A stretch of 64,000 nt of DNA from Pseudomonadales bacterium (GTDB lineage Bacteria > Pseudomonadota > Gammaproteobacteria > Pseudomonadales > Pseudohongiellaceae): assembly GCA_024234395.1 (NCBI GenBank), contig JACKOH010000001.1, forward strand, positions 124,001 to 188,000, read 5' to 3'. The position numbers and the translations under genes are program-made. This document shows, in pieces, positions 31,639-41,309 of this stretch (the stretch's first letter is position 1; each line of letters begins with the position of its first letter). The notes beneath the pieces were generated by a model. The model was not told the origin of the DNA. It did not search any database and saw only the letters and a list, made by a program, of their open reading frames with translations.

Positions 31639-33912
31639 TCAGGTAATGCGGATGGCTGCCTCGGCGCTGCCGGACTCAGTGACATGGCCGATGATGCGAG
31701 CGTCCGGATAACCCAGCTGTTGCAGTTTCTCGAGACAGCGACTCGCCTCGTTGCCTGGTACGGCTGCCAGCAGGCCGCCGGCCGTCTGCGGGTCGAACAC
31801 GATATCCAGCAAGGGATTGGCCGCCGCTCCCTCGCCGACTTCCATAATCTTTCTGACCTGGCTGTTGTCACTATGCAGGGAGCTGAAAATTTTTCTCCCC
31901 AGGCACTCTGCCGCGCCAGGCAGCACTGGCATCGCGTCCAGTTCCAGGCTGGCGCCGACCCTGCCGCCGGCCAGCATTTCCGCCAGGTGGCCGGCCAGCC
32001 CGAACCCGGTAATGTCGGTGCAGGCAGATGCGCCGTGATTCACGAAGCAGTCGGCGGCGCTTCGGTTGGAGACCAGCATCTGTTCCAGGGCGGTTTCCAT
32101 CCAGCTGCCCCTGGCCTTGAGACGCATGTCCGCTGCCAGCAGCGTACCGGTGCCCAGCGGTTTGCACAGTAGCAGCGCGTCGCCGGGCTGAGCACCGGTT
32201 TTGGACAACAGTCTTTCCGGGTGCCCATAGCCATTCACGGTCAGGCCGAAAGCCAGCTCCCGGGCTTCGTTGGAGTGACCTCCGGCGAGAGCCGTGTCGT
32301 GCTCGTTCAGGGTTCTCACGCAGCCTGCCATCAATTCATCAAGGGTTTCCTGCATGATGGTGGCCGCCGCGAACGGCACGCTGGCTATGGCCAGTGCCGT
32401 GTGAGGTCGGGCACCCATGGCATAAATATCGCCGACACAGTGATTGGCGGCTATCCGGGCGAACAACCAGGGATCATTGATAAAGGCGCGGAAGTAGTCC
32501 ACTGTCTGCACCAGCATCCGGTCGCTGCTGAGCCGGATCAGGGCAGCGTCCTCCGCAGCGGCAAGATCGCCTTCCAGATCCGGCTGCCGATGGGGTTGCA
32601 GACTCTCCAGAACGGCCCGCAGCGTGCTGCTGCCCACCTTGGCGGCGCAGCCCGCGCAGCGAATGACATGCTCCTGCAGGGCCTGTTCGGTTGCTGCATC
32701 GGTGAGGCCCCGTTTAAGCTGCAGTTCCGGTTCGGGAGTCGGCAGGCGGGCATACCTGTTCATGAAGTCCATGTCGATCTTGTGTTTGAGTGCCCACACC
32801 CAGCGACCATGGAAAAACCAGTTGCGCCGTGAAGCGATTGCCCGGTTGTCACCGGTATACATCAGGGCCAGAGCATGTCGTTGCGGGATAAATTTACGCA
32901 GTTTTCTGCCCGTTACAAAGCGCACCAGGTTATGTGCCAGCGGCATTCCCTGCCGGACCGCGAACACCCCCGACTTGGGGCGGGGGTGTCCCACGATCGA
33001 CGCCGCGTCACCACAGGCAAAGACGGCCGGGTGGTTGATGCTCTGCAGGAAAGTGTTGACGGCAATGAATCCGTTTTCATCCACGGCCAGGCCGCAATCA
33101 GCCGGCCATTGCGGAATACTGGCTCCGGTGGCGAAGAATATGCTGTCTGCGGTTACCGGGTCCTTGCCATCACAGATGATGGTATTGGCTTCAAATTCGG
33201 TAACCCGGTGATCGAAATACAACTCCACACCGCGGCGTTCCAGTTCTGCCCGGGTAAAGTCCTTGACCCGGTTGTTGTGGAATTTGAGTAACTGCGTGTC
33301 GGCAGTGACCAGCTTGATGGCCAGGGACGAGGTATCGTCTTTTGCGATTCCGGCCGCCTTGCGGATGGCGGTCTGGGCGGAGAATGCCAGCTCCACACTG
33401 GCGGGACCACCACCCACGATGGCGATTGCGTAGGGTTCTGAATTGCGAACCTTTTCCGCCGCCGTGTCGCTGACCTGCTGCCAGCTTTCCAGAAACCGGT
33501 CTATGGGCTTTACACCTATGGCAAAACGGGCGGCTCCGGGTATTTTCGCGACGTCTGGACGGGACCCGATATTCAGTGATAGCGCATCGTACCTGATGGG
33601 GGGGCGATCCTTACACAGTACCCGCCTGCCTTCCAGGTCCAGGTGCTCGACTTCCTGATGAATAAGCCTGACTCCGGCAAACTGACACAGCGGCCGCAGA
33701 TCGATATGGATATCGTTGAACTGGTAGACGCCGGCGATAAAGCCCGGCAGGGCGCCGGAATAGGGAGCCTGGATGTCGCGGGTAATAAGGACCACTTCCA
33801 GGCCCGGAACTGGTTTCATGCCCAGGTGCATCAATACCGCGAGATGGCTGTGCCCGCCACCAATAAGAACCAGGCGCTTGACTGCGGGGGAGCTTGGTGC
33901 GAGATTTTTCAT
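31639..33912 (-). CDS. selD: SelD fused to an FAD/NAD-dependent oxidoreductase
   Basis: 757 residues. Residues about 1-400 are a pyridine-nucleotide-disulfide-type oxidoreductase: VLIGGGHSHLAVL (first dinucleotide site), AIVGGGPASVELAF (second) and VFACGDAAS (FAD). Residues about 415-757 are selenide, water dikinase. CAGCAAKVG carries the catalytic Cys and Lys, and later LAGGHSNEA and DITGFGLAGHL form the ATP/metal site. The enzyme makes selenophosphate from selenide and ATP, and the fused flavoprotein may supply reduced selenium. No selA, selB or mnmH lies in the window. Confidence 0.93.
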   Translation of the reverse strand: MKNLAPSSPAVKRLVLIGGGHSHLAVLMHLGMKPVPGLEVVLITRDIQAPYSGALPGFIAGVYQFNDIHIDLRPLCQFAGVRLIHQEVEHLDLEGRRVLCKDRPPIRYDALSLNIGSRPDVAKIPGAARFAIGVKPIDRFLESWQQVSDTAAEKVRNSEPYAIAIVGGGPASVELAFSAQTAIRKAAGIAKDDTSSLAIKLVTADTQLLKFHNNRVKDFTRAELERRGVELYFDHRVTEFEANTIICDGKDPVTADSIFFATGASIPQWPADCGLAVDENGFIAVNTFLQSINHPAVFACGDAASIVGHPRPKSGVFAVRQGMPLAHNLVRFVTGRKLRKFIPQRHALALMYTGDNRAIASRRNWFFHGRWVWALKHKIDMDFMNRYARLPTPEPELQLKRGLTDAATEQALQEHVIRCAGCAAKVGSSTLRAVLESLQPHRQPDLEGDLAAAEDAALIRLSSDRMLVQTVDYFRAFINDPWLFARIAANHCVGDIYAMGARPHTALAIASVPFAAATIMQETLDELMAGCVRTLNEHDTALAGGHSNEARELAFGLTVNGYGHPERLLSKTGAQPGDALLLCKPLGTGTLLAADMRLKARGSWMETALEQMLVSNRSAADCFVNHGASACTDITGFGLAGHLAEMLAGGRVGASLELDAMPVLPGAAECLGRKIFSSLHSDNSQVRKIMEVGEGAAANPLLDIVFDPQTAGGLLAAVPGNEASRCLEKLQQLGYPDARIIGHVTESGSAEAAIRIT

Positions 33913-34047
33913 TGCGGTACTGCCTGCTGCATGGGCGCAGTGTACCTTATTTCAGCGGGGTGCTGAATCCGCTGATTCCTTGACAGGCGTCAATCCGGAC
34001 CGCCTGAATTGACGCTATAAAACTACCTGTCGATGGGAGGAGAGGAA

Positions 34048-34215
34048 ATGAGCGACTCTAAAGACAGAAGCGATCAGCAGTCACATAAACTGGGCGCCGA
34101 TCGTCACGATCCGGCCAGCAAGCCGTCCCGTGAACACGGCAGCCACAAGACTTCGAAAGATGTGCGCGAAGACCGCAGTATCCGGCAAAGCAAGCTGGGC
34201 AAGCACAAGAATTAA
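34048..34215 (+). CDS. Small very hydrophilic protein
   Basis: 55 residues starting MSDSKDRSDQQSHKLG, preceded by a strong GGAGGAGAGG site. It is nearly all charged or polar, rich in Ser, Lys, His and Asp, without Cys or hydrophobic core, so probably disordered. Such proteins may bind nucleic acid or act in desiccation stress; no family recognised. The good ribosome site and clean frame argue that it is real. Confidence 0.6.
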   Translation: MSDSKDRSDQQSHKLGADRHDPASKPSREHGSHKTSKDVREDRSIRQSKLGKHKN

Positions 34216-34250
34216 TCAGAGGTTCCCTGGTGGTAACGGCTGCGGTCGCT

Positions 34251-34793
34251 TTACAGCCATTTGTCGCTAATTGAGAGCCAGAAACCGACAATGCGGCCCA
34301 GGGTGGACAGCATCAGCCCGGCTATCAGTGCGGTGACGGCGAAACCGGGAGTCAGGGGTAACAGAAACCAGCTTCCGGCCAGGCAGCCCAATACCCAGTC
34401 GAACTTGTCCCAGGGCAGCCAGGGTCTGCCAGGTGCGATCTGTAACTGGCGTTTGACCAGGCTTTTCAGGGCATCTCCCAGCAGTGCGGTAAATCCCAGC
34501 CACGCTCCCAGCCACCAGTACTGGTAAAACTGCGGAGAGACTGCCAGGTCCGCCAGGCTGGCAGACTGATGCGCCAGCAGAACCTGAACCTGGTGGGCGA
34601 GGGCGCCCATCAGGGTGCCGATGACCAGGCCCCGCACGGTCTTGTGCGAGCCAAGCAACTGCCGACCACGCCAGTGCAGTCCGAAATCCAGTGGCGTGCT
34701 CCAGTTTGGCATAACCCTTGCGGCAATGGGTGGAATCAGGTTGGCCACGCCGGCCGGGATCAGGAACCAAAGTACGTTCAATAACTGCATCAT
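34251..34793 (-). CDS. CDP-archaeol synthase-like (CarS/DUF46) membrane protein
   Basis: 180 residues, five hydrophobic segments. The motif GSHKTVRGLVIGTLMGAL and the later GDALKSLVKRQLQIAPGRPWLPWDKFD are signatures of CarS and of the related CdsA cytidylyltransferases. The family transfers CMP from CTP to a phospholipid precursor. Bacterial members are uncharacterised in general. It lies next to a CDP-alcohol phosphatidyltransferase on the same strand, a functional match: one makes a CDP-lipid, the other uses it. Confidence 0.8.
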   Translation of the reverse strand: MMQLLNVLWFLIPAGVANLIPPIAARVMPNWSTPLDFGLHWRGRQLLGSHKTVRGLVIGTLMGALAHQVQVLLAHQSASLADLAVSPQFYQYWWLGAWLGFTALLGDALKSLVKRQLQIAPGRPWLPWDKFDWVLGCLAGSWFLLPLTPGFAVTALIAGLMLSTLGRIVGFWLSISDKWL

Positions 34794-34848
34794 GGCCGAT
34801 CTCTCTGCTGCTCCCTGCAGCTCAGTCCAGCAGCCGGCAAAGAGTATT

Positions 34849-35400
34849 TCAACTTTCTGCTCGCCGAATCAGGTAAATATATTGCAGGGTGGCGATCAGT
34901 CCGATCAGCGCGGTCAGCAGCGCCAGCGGCATGACCAAGCGAACGTTGCCGGTCAGCACTGCCAGGAACAGCAGGTACTGGAACGCCGTCGTGATCTTGC
35001 TTGGCAGTCTGGCGGGAACGGATCTGGTGGAACGGATCCGACCAATAGTCAGCAGCACGAGAAAGATCAACAGCACGCCGAAATCCCGCAGGGCGAACAA
35101 CAGCCACTGCAACAGAGTAATTTTGCCGAGGACGATCCAGGTCACGCTGACGGAGAGAACAAACAGCTTGTCGGCAATCGGATCCAGAACCTGTCCCAGA
35201 TAGCTGCTCCAGTTGTAGAGTCTGGCCAGAAAACCGTCCAGAAATTCACTGGCAAGGCCGATCAGAATCAATGGCAGCTGTGCGGATTCCGGGCAGAAAG
35301 GAAAAGCGGCCGCGATAACGATCCGACAGGAGGTGATGATATTGGGAATGTGCCGTGAAAAGCTGTTCCGTTCGTCGGCAGTGGGCGGATTCACGGGCAT
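34849..35400 (-). CDS. CDP-alcohol phosphatidyltransferase
   Basis: 183 residues, about six helices. The CDP-alcohol phosphotransferase motif is present as DGFLAR...GQVLDPIADK (D-G-x2-A-R-x8-G-x3-D-x3-D), including the metal-binding Asp residues. PgsA-like in size. Upstream of the CarS-like gene on the same strand (56 base gap), so likely one operon for an unusual phospholipid head-group step; the exact product is unknown. Confidence 0.88.
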   Translation of the reverse strand: MPVNPPTADERNSFSRHIPNIITSCRIVIAAAFPFCPESAQLPLILIGLASEFLDGFLARLYNWSSYLGQVLDPIADKLFVLSVSVTWIVLGKITLLQWLLFALRDFGVLLIFLVLLTIGRIRSTRSVPARLPSKITTAFQYLLFLAVLTGNVRLVMPLALLTALIGLIATLQYIYLIRRAES

Positions 35401-35792
35401 TGTTCCTGGTCTTCTTATTCCATTATTCGTCTGATCTTGTCAATCAGGAGCTGCCAGGCAGGCCTATAAAGTCTGCCGCTGGCCTGATTAAGAATCTCTG
35501 CCCGTCACAGTAGTCAGGGCGTTAATTTCCGCGTAAGGAAGCTTTGCTTAACTGCCAAACCGCGCTGAGGGTGGCAGCCACAACACGAGCGTCAGTACGG
35601 ATTTACCAAAAAACACACTAACAGGCTGCGAAGACGGATGGCACCCTGGCTGTGTCCGAGACAGCCATAAGCTATCATAAAGCAGCCCGGCATGGGCAGG
35701 CAGTGTGTTTTTTTACTCGTTAAGGGTCAGACGGGGAAGACAGAGTTTACAGATGGCAGGGGAATCCTGCCTTTACGATCGAGGATCAGGTT
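35401..35792. other. Intergenic region with a structured inverted repeat
   Basis: No gene. AAAAAACACACT (35608-35619) pairs with AGTGTGTTTTTTT (35702-35714) across about 80 bases that contain a second hairpin, TGGCTGT / ACAGCCA. See the separate entry. The rest of the region presumably holds divergent promoters for the flanking genes. Confidence 0.5.
35607..35714 (+). repeat. Long-range inverted repeat ending in T7
   Basis: An outer stem of about 12 bp (AAAAAACACACT with AGTGTGTTTTTT), extended imperfectly by CAGGCTGC / GGGCAGGC, encloses an inner hairpin TGGCTGT-gtccgag-ACAGCCA. The T-run at the right end would make it terminator-like for a plus-strand transcript, but no plus-strand gene lies directly upstream. 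Candidate small RNA, MITE or terminator. Confidence 0.4.
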
Positions 35793-36386
35793 ATGATTTT
35801 TGGAAGAAAGCGTGGTAATGCTGCAGCGACCATCGGAACCATAAAGACATCCCGCTACGGGTCGGTTGTAATTTTTTTACATTGGCTCACTCTGATTCTC
35901 ATGGTTGCAATCTACGCCACGATTGAGATTCATGAAGCGATTCCCCGGGGTAATCCCATGCGCCGGGCCACCGAGGACTGGCATATTTACCTCGGTTTTG
36001 TTCTTCTGTCGCTGGTTCTCTTCCGACTGTTCAATGCCAGTCGTAAACCGCGCCCGCCGATCACACCCAGTCCGGCGGTATGGCAGGAGAAGCTGACCTA
36101 TTTGATGAAGATTTACCTTTACGTACTGATGATAGGAATGCCACTGCTTGGCTGGATTTATCTGAGCGCCGATGGCGCGGCAATCAATGCCTGGGCCATA
36201 CCTCTGCCAGCCATTGCCCCGCAATCAGTAGGACTGGCGGATTTTGCCGAAGAAGCTCATGAGTTACTGGGCGTCTCCGGTTACGTGTTCATCACCCTGC
36301 ACGCTTTCGCGGCCCTGTTTCATCATTACCTGCTCAGGGATGACACACTGACCAGAATGTTGCCGCGATTTCTGGTGAAAAGGTGA
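35793..36386 (+). CDS. Cytochrome b561 family protein
   Basis: 197 residues, four transmembrane helices. Haem-ligand His residues sit in FLHWLTLILM, DWHIYLGFVLL, EEAHELLGVSGYVFI and LHAFAALFHHYL. Short cytochromes of this type move electrons from the quinone pool to periplasmic partners such as superoxide or YceI-like lipocalins. A short plus-strand gene closed by the terminator at 36495. Confidence 0.9.
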   Translation: MIFGRKRGNAAATIGTIKTSRYGSVVIFLHWLTLILMVAIYATIEIHEAIPRGNPMRRATEDWHIYLGFVLLSLVLFRLFNASRKPRPPITPSPAVWQEKLTYLMKIYLYVLMIGMPLLGWIYLSADGAAINAWAIPLPAIAPQSVGLADFAEEAHELLGVSGYVFITLHAFAALFHHYLLRDDTLTRMLPRFLVKR

Positions 36387-36697
36387 TCATCTTCCGGCAA
36401 TAAAAGGGAATGAGTTGACCCCGGGGTGTAGTGATAGGGAACAAGGGTCGGGTATACAGGCATCGTTACTTTATTCCATACCCAAAGCACACAGAAAGCC
36501 GCCATCCATCCGGTTGGCGGCTTTTTTATTCCTTGGTTTTCTGTTTCTTAAGGAGGAACTGTATTCAACATAACGATATGCTGCTTAGAAAAATTCATTC
36601 GCAATTTTAATAGCGGACTTGCTGGCTTCAACAAGGGAACTTCCGCCTCTGGAGTAGACCCCTATCCTGCGCTGTGTAATAGGTTTATCCTGTCCCT
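36387..36697. other. Intergenic region with terminator and repeat-like bases
   Basis: Apart from the terminator there is a GTTGACCCCGGGGTGTAG string at about 36414. It echoes the GGGGTCAGAGTAAAGATAC string at 37133-37151 and resembles REP-type dispersed sequences. No gene. Confidence 0.4.
36495..36527 (+). terminator. Intrinsic terminator after cytochrome b561
   Basis: Stem AAAGCCGCCA / TGGCGGCTTT with a short loop and a T6 run. Confidence 0.85.
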
Positions 36698-37114
36698 ATG
36701 CAATCCCCAATTACAATCATCCTGTTGCTGGCCGGCATCACGGCTCTCCACCCGGTTACCGCTCAAGGCAAAGAGTCTGCAATCATCCAGGCGACTGCGT
36801 ATGTGATCAGAGGGGATCCAATCAATGTAGATGCCGTCGCCATCAATGAGGACTTGAGTCCGCAAAAACCCCTAACCCTGCTGATCTGGCGGCCGGCAAC
36901 TCGTCGCTGGAGTTCCCTTGGCTCCAGTCATTCGGCGTTCGAACTGGGTTTCACCAAGGTGGCAGGCAACAAAGTGATGTTCACATTTACGGACACAAAC
37001 GCCCTCGACCCTGGCGCTACCTTTCTGGGCACCACCCGAAGCTGTACCGCAAGTGGAATCTGTCCCCTGGACGTGGAGCCCGATGCTGCAGTGCGGATCA
37101 TCATCGCTCACTGA
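36698..37114 (+). CDS. Secreted protein of unknown function
   Basis: 138 residues with a signal peptide (about 1-22, MQSPITIILLLAGITALHPV). The mature part is beta-rich. A Cys pair near the end (RSCTASGICPLDV) likely forms a disulfide. No family recognised; length and beta pattern suggest a small immunoglobulin-like domain. Confidence 0.6.
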   Translation: MQSPITIILLLAGITALHPVTAQGKESAIIQATAYVIRGDPINVDAVAINEDLSPQKPLTLLIWRPATRRWSSLGSSHSAFELGFTKVAGNKVMFTFTDTNALDPGATFLGTTRSCTASGICPLDVEPDAAVRIIIAH

Positions 37115-37219
37115 TAATTGAGGTGATAATCGGGGTCAGAGTAAAGATACAGTGGTTCTGGAACACGCTGCATGTTTGCTCTGACCTCAATTAGCTGCCC
37201 CCATGGATGCATTGATATC

Positions 37220-37712
37220 ATGTCAAACAGATCTATTCAGTGGCGCAGTGTGCTAATCGAAGCTACGGTTATTTTGGTCTCAATTCTGCTGGCTTTCGCC
37301 ATCCGTCGCTTACAAAAATTACCAGGACCAGCGTCAGGAGCGCGCGATACTGGTCAGCCTCAGAGACGACCTGGAGGCCGGCCACGGCAATTTGAGCGCT
37401 TCCCAGATAAGATTGCCGGGTTTTGAGGAGCTCAGCAGGCAAGTTCCGACTGCTCTGGATGCCGAGGAAACCCGGGCGCGAGCGTATCTGGATCAGGAAG
37501 CAGTCCTGCTGCTTGCCAGGCTTTACGGAAGCGGTGACGTGCGTTTTGATTCGTTTAGCCTGGAACACCTGGCATCTTCCGGACGGGTAGAGCTGTTACA
37601 GGTTGCCGAATCGAGAGACTGGATCCTACACAGCCTCCGGGCCAGCGACGCGGTTGACCGGTTGCAGCTTGATTGGGGTTATGAGCGGGCCGAACGCCTT
37701 ATTCCCGCGTAG
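37220..37712 (+). pseudogene. Membrane-anchored protein gene, frameshifted
   Basis: MSNRSIQWRSVLIEATVILVSILLAFAI is the typical N-terminal anchor of a family whose next residues are an aromatic-rich linker and QDQRQER-like helix. That continuation (YKNYQDQRQERAILVSLRDDLEAGH) is found in another frame from about 37310 on, and then leads to 37712. A small indel near 37300-37312 therefore breaks the gene. Function unknown. The C-terminal part also looks short. Confidence 0.65.
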
Positions 37713-37988
37713 TTGCAGGTTGGCGTCAAAGTCTCGGTAGAGACTAACATGGGCCGCAACCTGTCGCCAGAAAGCCGGTCCGGCGTTAACATGGACGACA
37801 TAAGTGAGTCGAATTTTGCCGGTATTCTGCGTTTTTATATTGCTACGACAAGATCGCAGGTCTGGCGCGTAACGCACTGGAAGATATAGAACGCGCATTC
37901 GCACTTTGAAACATAAAAATATCGACGACTGCTCTAAAGTTACGTACTATCATCCTTCCACTAGATAATAATAAGAGGCGTCGCACAA

Positions 37989-40859
37989 ATGCTGAATTCG
38001 AGAGAGAGAATTGGTGTTCGCAGGAAATTACTTTTCAGTGGTATCGTTCTGGCCTTATCCCAGTCAAATCTATTGATTGCACAACAAGACCCCGATATAG
38101 AAGAGGTCGTCGTAACCGGTTCCTTTATCCGTAATAGCTCCTTCAATGGTGCTTCCCCGGTTGAAACGCTTACTGCGGAAAGCATTTCAGACGCCGGCAC
38201 GGCCAGGATCGGGGATTACATGCGTGACCTTACGTTCACAGCAAATACCGATACCGTATCCAACGTCCTTGGCGGTCCCGGAGGCGGTCAGGATGGCACC
38301 TCCACCGGTTTCAACTTACGTGGTCTTGGTGACAGCAGTACTTTGACCCTGCTGGATGGAAGTCGAGTGGTTGACCAGTCGGAAGTTGGCGCCTTGCTTC
38401 CAAGTATTGCTCTTTCCAGAATGGAAGTGGTTTTGGACGGCGGTGCAGCACTGTACGGAGCAGATGCGGTGGCCGGTGTGGTCAATATTATCCCTATCAA
38501 GGATTATAATGGGATCAAGGCCAATGCCTTCTATCAACGAGATGATGGCGGGGATACAGAACAGATGAGGAGCTCGGTATTGTACGGGGGTTCCTGGGAA
38601 AATTTGAACTGGGTCGTTGCTGCAGAAATTTCAAAAAGCACACCTCTGATGCGTCATGAGCGATTCAGATACCTGGCAGCGGATAATGACGAGTTTCAGG
38701 ATGGACCCGCCGGTACGTGGAGAACTACTACTTCAGGCGCTTCACTCGTCGACCCGTCTTGCGAAACCTTTAACCAGGGGAATGAGGTCAAGGGCCGGCT
38801 CGGCTTCGCCCCGAGCGGCCGGTTTACTCCCATAAGCTCAACACAGGATCGCTGTGTTTTCAACTACGGCCAATGGATTCAATATGTTCGCCCGCAACAG
38901 GAACAAGCCTTGTGGGCAAATCTCACCTGGCAGACTACTGACTGGCTGCGGACCGATCTGCAATTTGGCTATAACCATCGTCTGTCGACTTTTATTACAG
39001 AGCCCATGAGTCCCGTTTCCAGTGCCTGGAAGCCCTATATGGTAATGCCCGCAAGTCATCCTGCTAATCCCTGGGGAGAGGATGTTTATCCGCTTGCCCT
39101 ACGCTTGGTCAGTGGGCACGGCCAGGGACCGGGAACCACCCCGAGCTACGTAAATGGTGTTGGATCAGCGGAAGATGACTCAGATTTTATAACAGACCGC
39201 ACAAAATTGAGCTTTAATTATAATATGGGTAATACAAGCTGGTCTGGTGAAACTTCATTCACCTATCAAACCAGAAGATGGAATTATCAAACCTATGAGC
39301 CTCAATACAGCCACTGGGTAGCGGCCATGAATGGCAAGGGTGGCCCTAACGGTAACGAGTATTACAACCCTTTACTATCCTCAGATCCCCGGTCACCCTA
39401 CTATGTCGCTGGTGTAACCAGTAATTCACAGGAAGTATTGGACTGGATGTTTACCAATACAGACCAGGAGCTGAATCGTGACCGGTTGTTGACCTTCGAT
39501 TCCTATGTAACGGGTGAAGTACTTGATTTACCGGCCGGACCTTTACAGATGGCCTTTGGTGTTCATGCCAGAAAATTTATCGATACCTCGCAACCAAGGT
39601 ACATTGACAGAATCGGCAATAACTGGACTACCACACTGGGGGCGCCAGGACGTGGAACCCCGCCAAAAACCTACGATACGCAGTATGTAAAGTCGACGTT
39701 TCTGGAATTGGAGATTCCCATCCTGCAAAACCTTTCCGCACAGGTAGCAGGCCGATACGAGAAGTTTGAGGAGATCGGCATCCCGACAGCAACTCCGAAA
39801 TACGCACTACGCTATCAACCACTTGAGTCCCTGGCCATACGAGCCTCCTACGGAGAAGGCTTCCTGGCACCCGAACCATCTCAGATCGGGGCTTTAAGGC
39901 TTACCAATTGCGGCACCGAGCGTGATGGCGCAGACCCGATTACTGGAACTACTCTGTTAGGTGTAGAGTCCTGTAATTCGCCTAACCCTGACCTGGATGT
40001 GGAAGAGTCAAAAATCATTAACGTTGGTTTTACTTACGAACCGATTGATGATCTGACCTTCAGCGTTGACTATCAGGTCATTAAATACGATGGCCGCATC
40101 GTGTCCCCGGACAGTATTGACATTGTGCTCGATGACTTTGCCCGCATGTTGAAAGCGACGGGGTATACCGTAGACAATTATGATCCAACTCCGGGAACCC
40201 CAAGTCGAATTGCTGCCAACGCCTGGCTTGATGCGCACCCCAACCCGCTGGTAACCCGAAATGCCGACAGGAACGCGACATTGTTTATCGAGGTACCGGA
40301 GAATGTTGAATCGGTTTCTGTTAAAGCTTGGGACTATGCCGCCAGCTATCGCTGGACTATGAATGACTTGGGTCAATTTGGCGCAAGCATTCGGGCATCA
40401 TATATCCATGAATATATCTTCGATACCCTGGACGGTTCCTTCGTCGCAGTTGGCTACCAGAATGGTCAGACTGCCAAGGCGCCGCCATTACCGGCATGGA
40501 AAACCAATATAGGTTTTGACTGGCTCATTGGAAGTCATCGAACTCACGCTACCGTGCGTTATACCTCGGACATCAAGTTCAATGACAATGCGCCCATTAC
40601 GACCCCCCGAGCCGGGCTTCCTGAAACGCTTAACATCATCCGACCTACCACGGTTGAAGGTGGTTATCAGCTTGACTTAAATTACAGCTATGACATTGGT
40701 AGCGTTTTTGGATTTGGTCAGGACGTTACGTTGGGTGTAAATGTGAATAATGTCTTTGACTGGATGCCGGATGCATTACCGATTCCCGGTGGACTTGAAA
40801 CCAGATTGTATGATCCGTTCGGAAGAACGCTTTCACTAAGTCTGGATTTTGCCCTATAA
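37989..40859 (+). CDS. TonB-dependent receptor, large
   Basis: 956 residues. The signal peptide ends near LLIAQQ. The TonB-box-like region EEVVVTGSFI is followed by a plug domain (FNLRGLGDSSTLTLLDGSR, then GGAALYGADAVAGVVNII). The barrel ends in Phe-Ala-Leu (LSLDFAL), with VNNVFDWMP just before. This is the type abundant in marine gammaproteobacteria, often for oligosaccharides or other nutrients. The substrate is unknown and no transporter or hydrolase genes adjoin. Confidence 0.93.
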   Translation: MLNSRERIGVRRKLLFSGIVLALSQSNLLIAQQDPDIEEVVVTGSFIRNSSFNGASPVETLTAESISDAGTARIGDYMRDLTFTANTDTVSNVLGGPGGGQDGTSTGFNLRGLGDSSTLTLLDGSRVVDQSEVGALLPSIALSRMEVVLDGGAALYGADAVAGVVNIIPIKDYNGIKANAFYQRDDGGDTEQMRSSVLYGGSWENLNWVVAAEISKSTPLMRHERFRYLAADNDEFQDGPAGTWRTTTSGASLVDPSCETFNQGNEVKGRLGFAPSGRFTPISSTQDRCVFNYGQWIQYVRPQQEQALWANLTWQTTDWLRTDLQFGYNHRLSTFITEPMSPVSSAWKPYMVMPASHPANPWGEDVYPLALRLVSGHGQGPGTTPSYVNGVGSAEDDSDFITDRTKLSFNYNMGNTSWSGETSFTYQTRRWNYQTYEPQYSHWVAAMNGKGGPNGNEYYNPLLSSDPRSPYYVAGVTSNSQEVLDWMFTNTDQELNRDRLLTFDSYVTGEVLDLPAGPLQMAFGVHARKFIDTSQPRYIDRIGNNWTTTLGAPGRGTPPKTYDTQYVKSTFLELEIPILQNLSAQVAGRYEKFEEIGIPTATPKYALRYQPLESLAIRASYGEGFLAPEPSQIGALRLTNCGTERDGADPITGTTLLGVESCNSPNPDLDVEESKIINVGFTYEPIDDLTFSVDYQVIKYDGRIVSPDSIDIVLDDFARMLKATGYTVDNYDPTPGTPSRIAANAWLDAHPNPLVTRNADRNATLFIEVPENVESVSVKAWDYAASYRWTMNDLGQFGASIRASYIHEYIFDTLDGSFVAVGYQNGQTAKAPPLPAWKTNIGFDWLIGSHRTHATVRYTSDIKFNDNAPITTPRAGLPETLNIIRPTTVEGGYQLDLNYSYDIGSVFGFGQDVTLGVNVNNVFDWMPDALPIPGGLETRLYDPFGRTLSLSLDFAL

Positions 40860-41309
40860 AACCGGCCATTTATGTTTTGAATGGACGTCGAACTACGTGT
40901 AGTCGGCGCCCATTCCTGGCAGCAGTGCCAGACAGACTCCCGCAGAGCATTCCCATGTAATCCGATATTCCCCGGAATTATTCCGATTACCAGGCAATTG
41001 GTCGTGCTGTATAGAGATTAACCGGACAGGACACTAGCAGCTTGTTGGTTTACCGGACAGGGGGTTAAGCCGTAATCAGGGCAATGATTGATAAGTAATA
41101 AAATTGATCCGTAATAAAAAAGCCGCTACCCGGAGAGGGGTAGCGGCTTTCTAGTGTGTGCAACCTGGGGGCTGGATCGTGCCTGTAACGCCCGCACTTT
41201 TCCTGCCACCACAGCCCGGGACGTTGGCCCCTTTTATTCTGCCGGACAGCCACTCGCTGCGATCTTGGGGTAAAAACCTCAATCGCACGATGCAGCCCGG
41301 CACATAGAC
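40860..41309. other. Intergenic region between convergent genes
   Basis: No gene seen. It contains CCGGACAGG twice (at about 41021 and 41054) and a terminator for the minus-strand transporter genes. Confidence 0.5.
41115..41151 (-). terminator. Intrinsic terminator of the transporter pair
   Basis: AAAGCCGCTACCC / GGGTAGCGGCTTT stem. Read on the minus strand it is followed by a T6 run, so it closes the ArsB/NhaD transcription unit. Confidence 0.85.
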
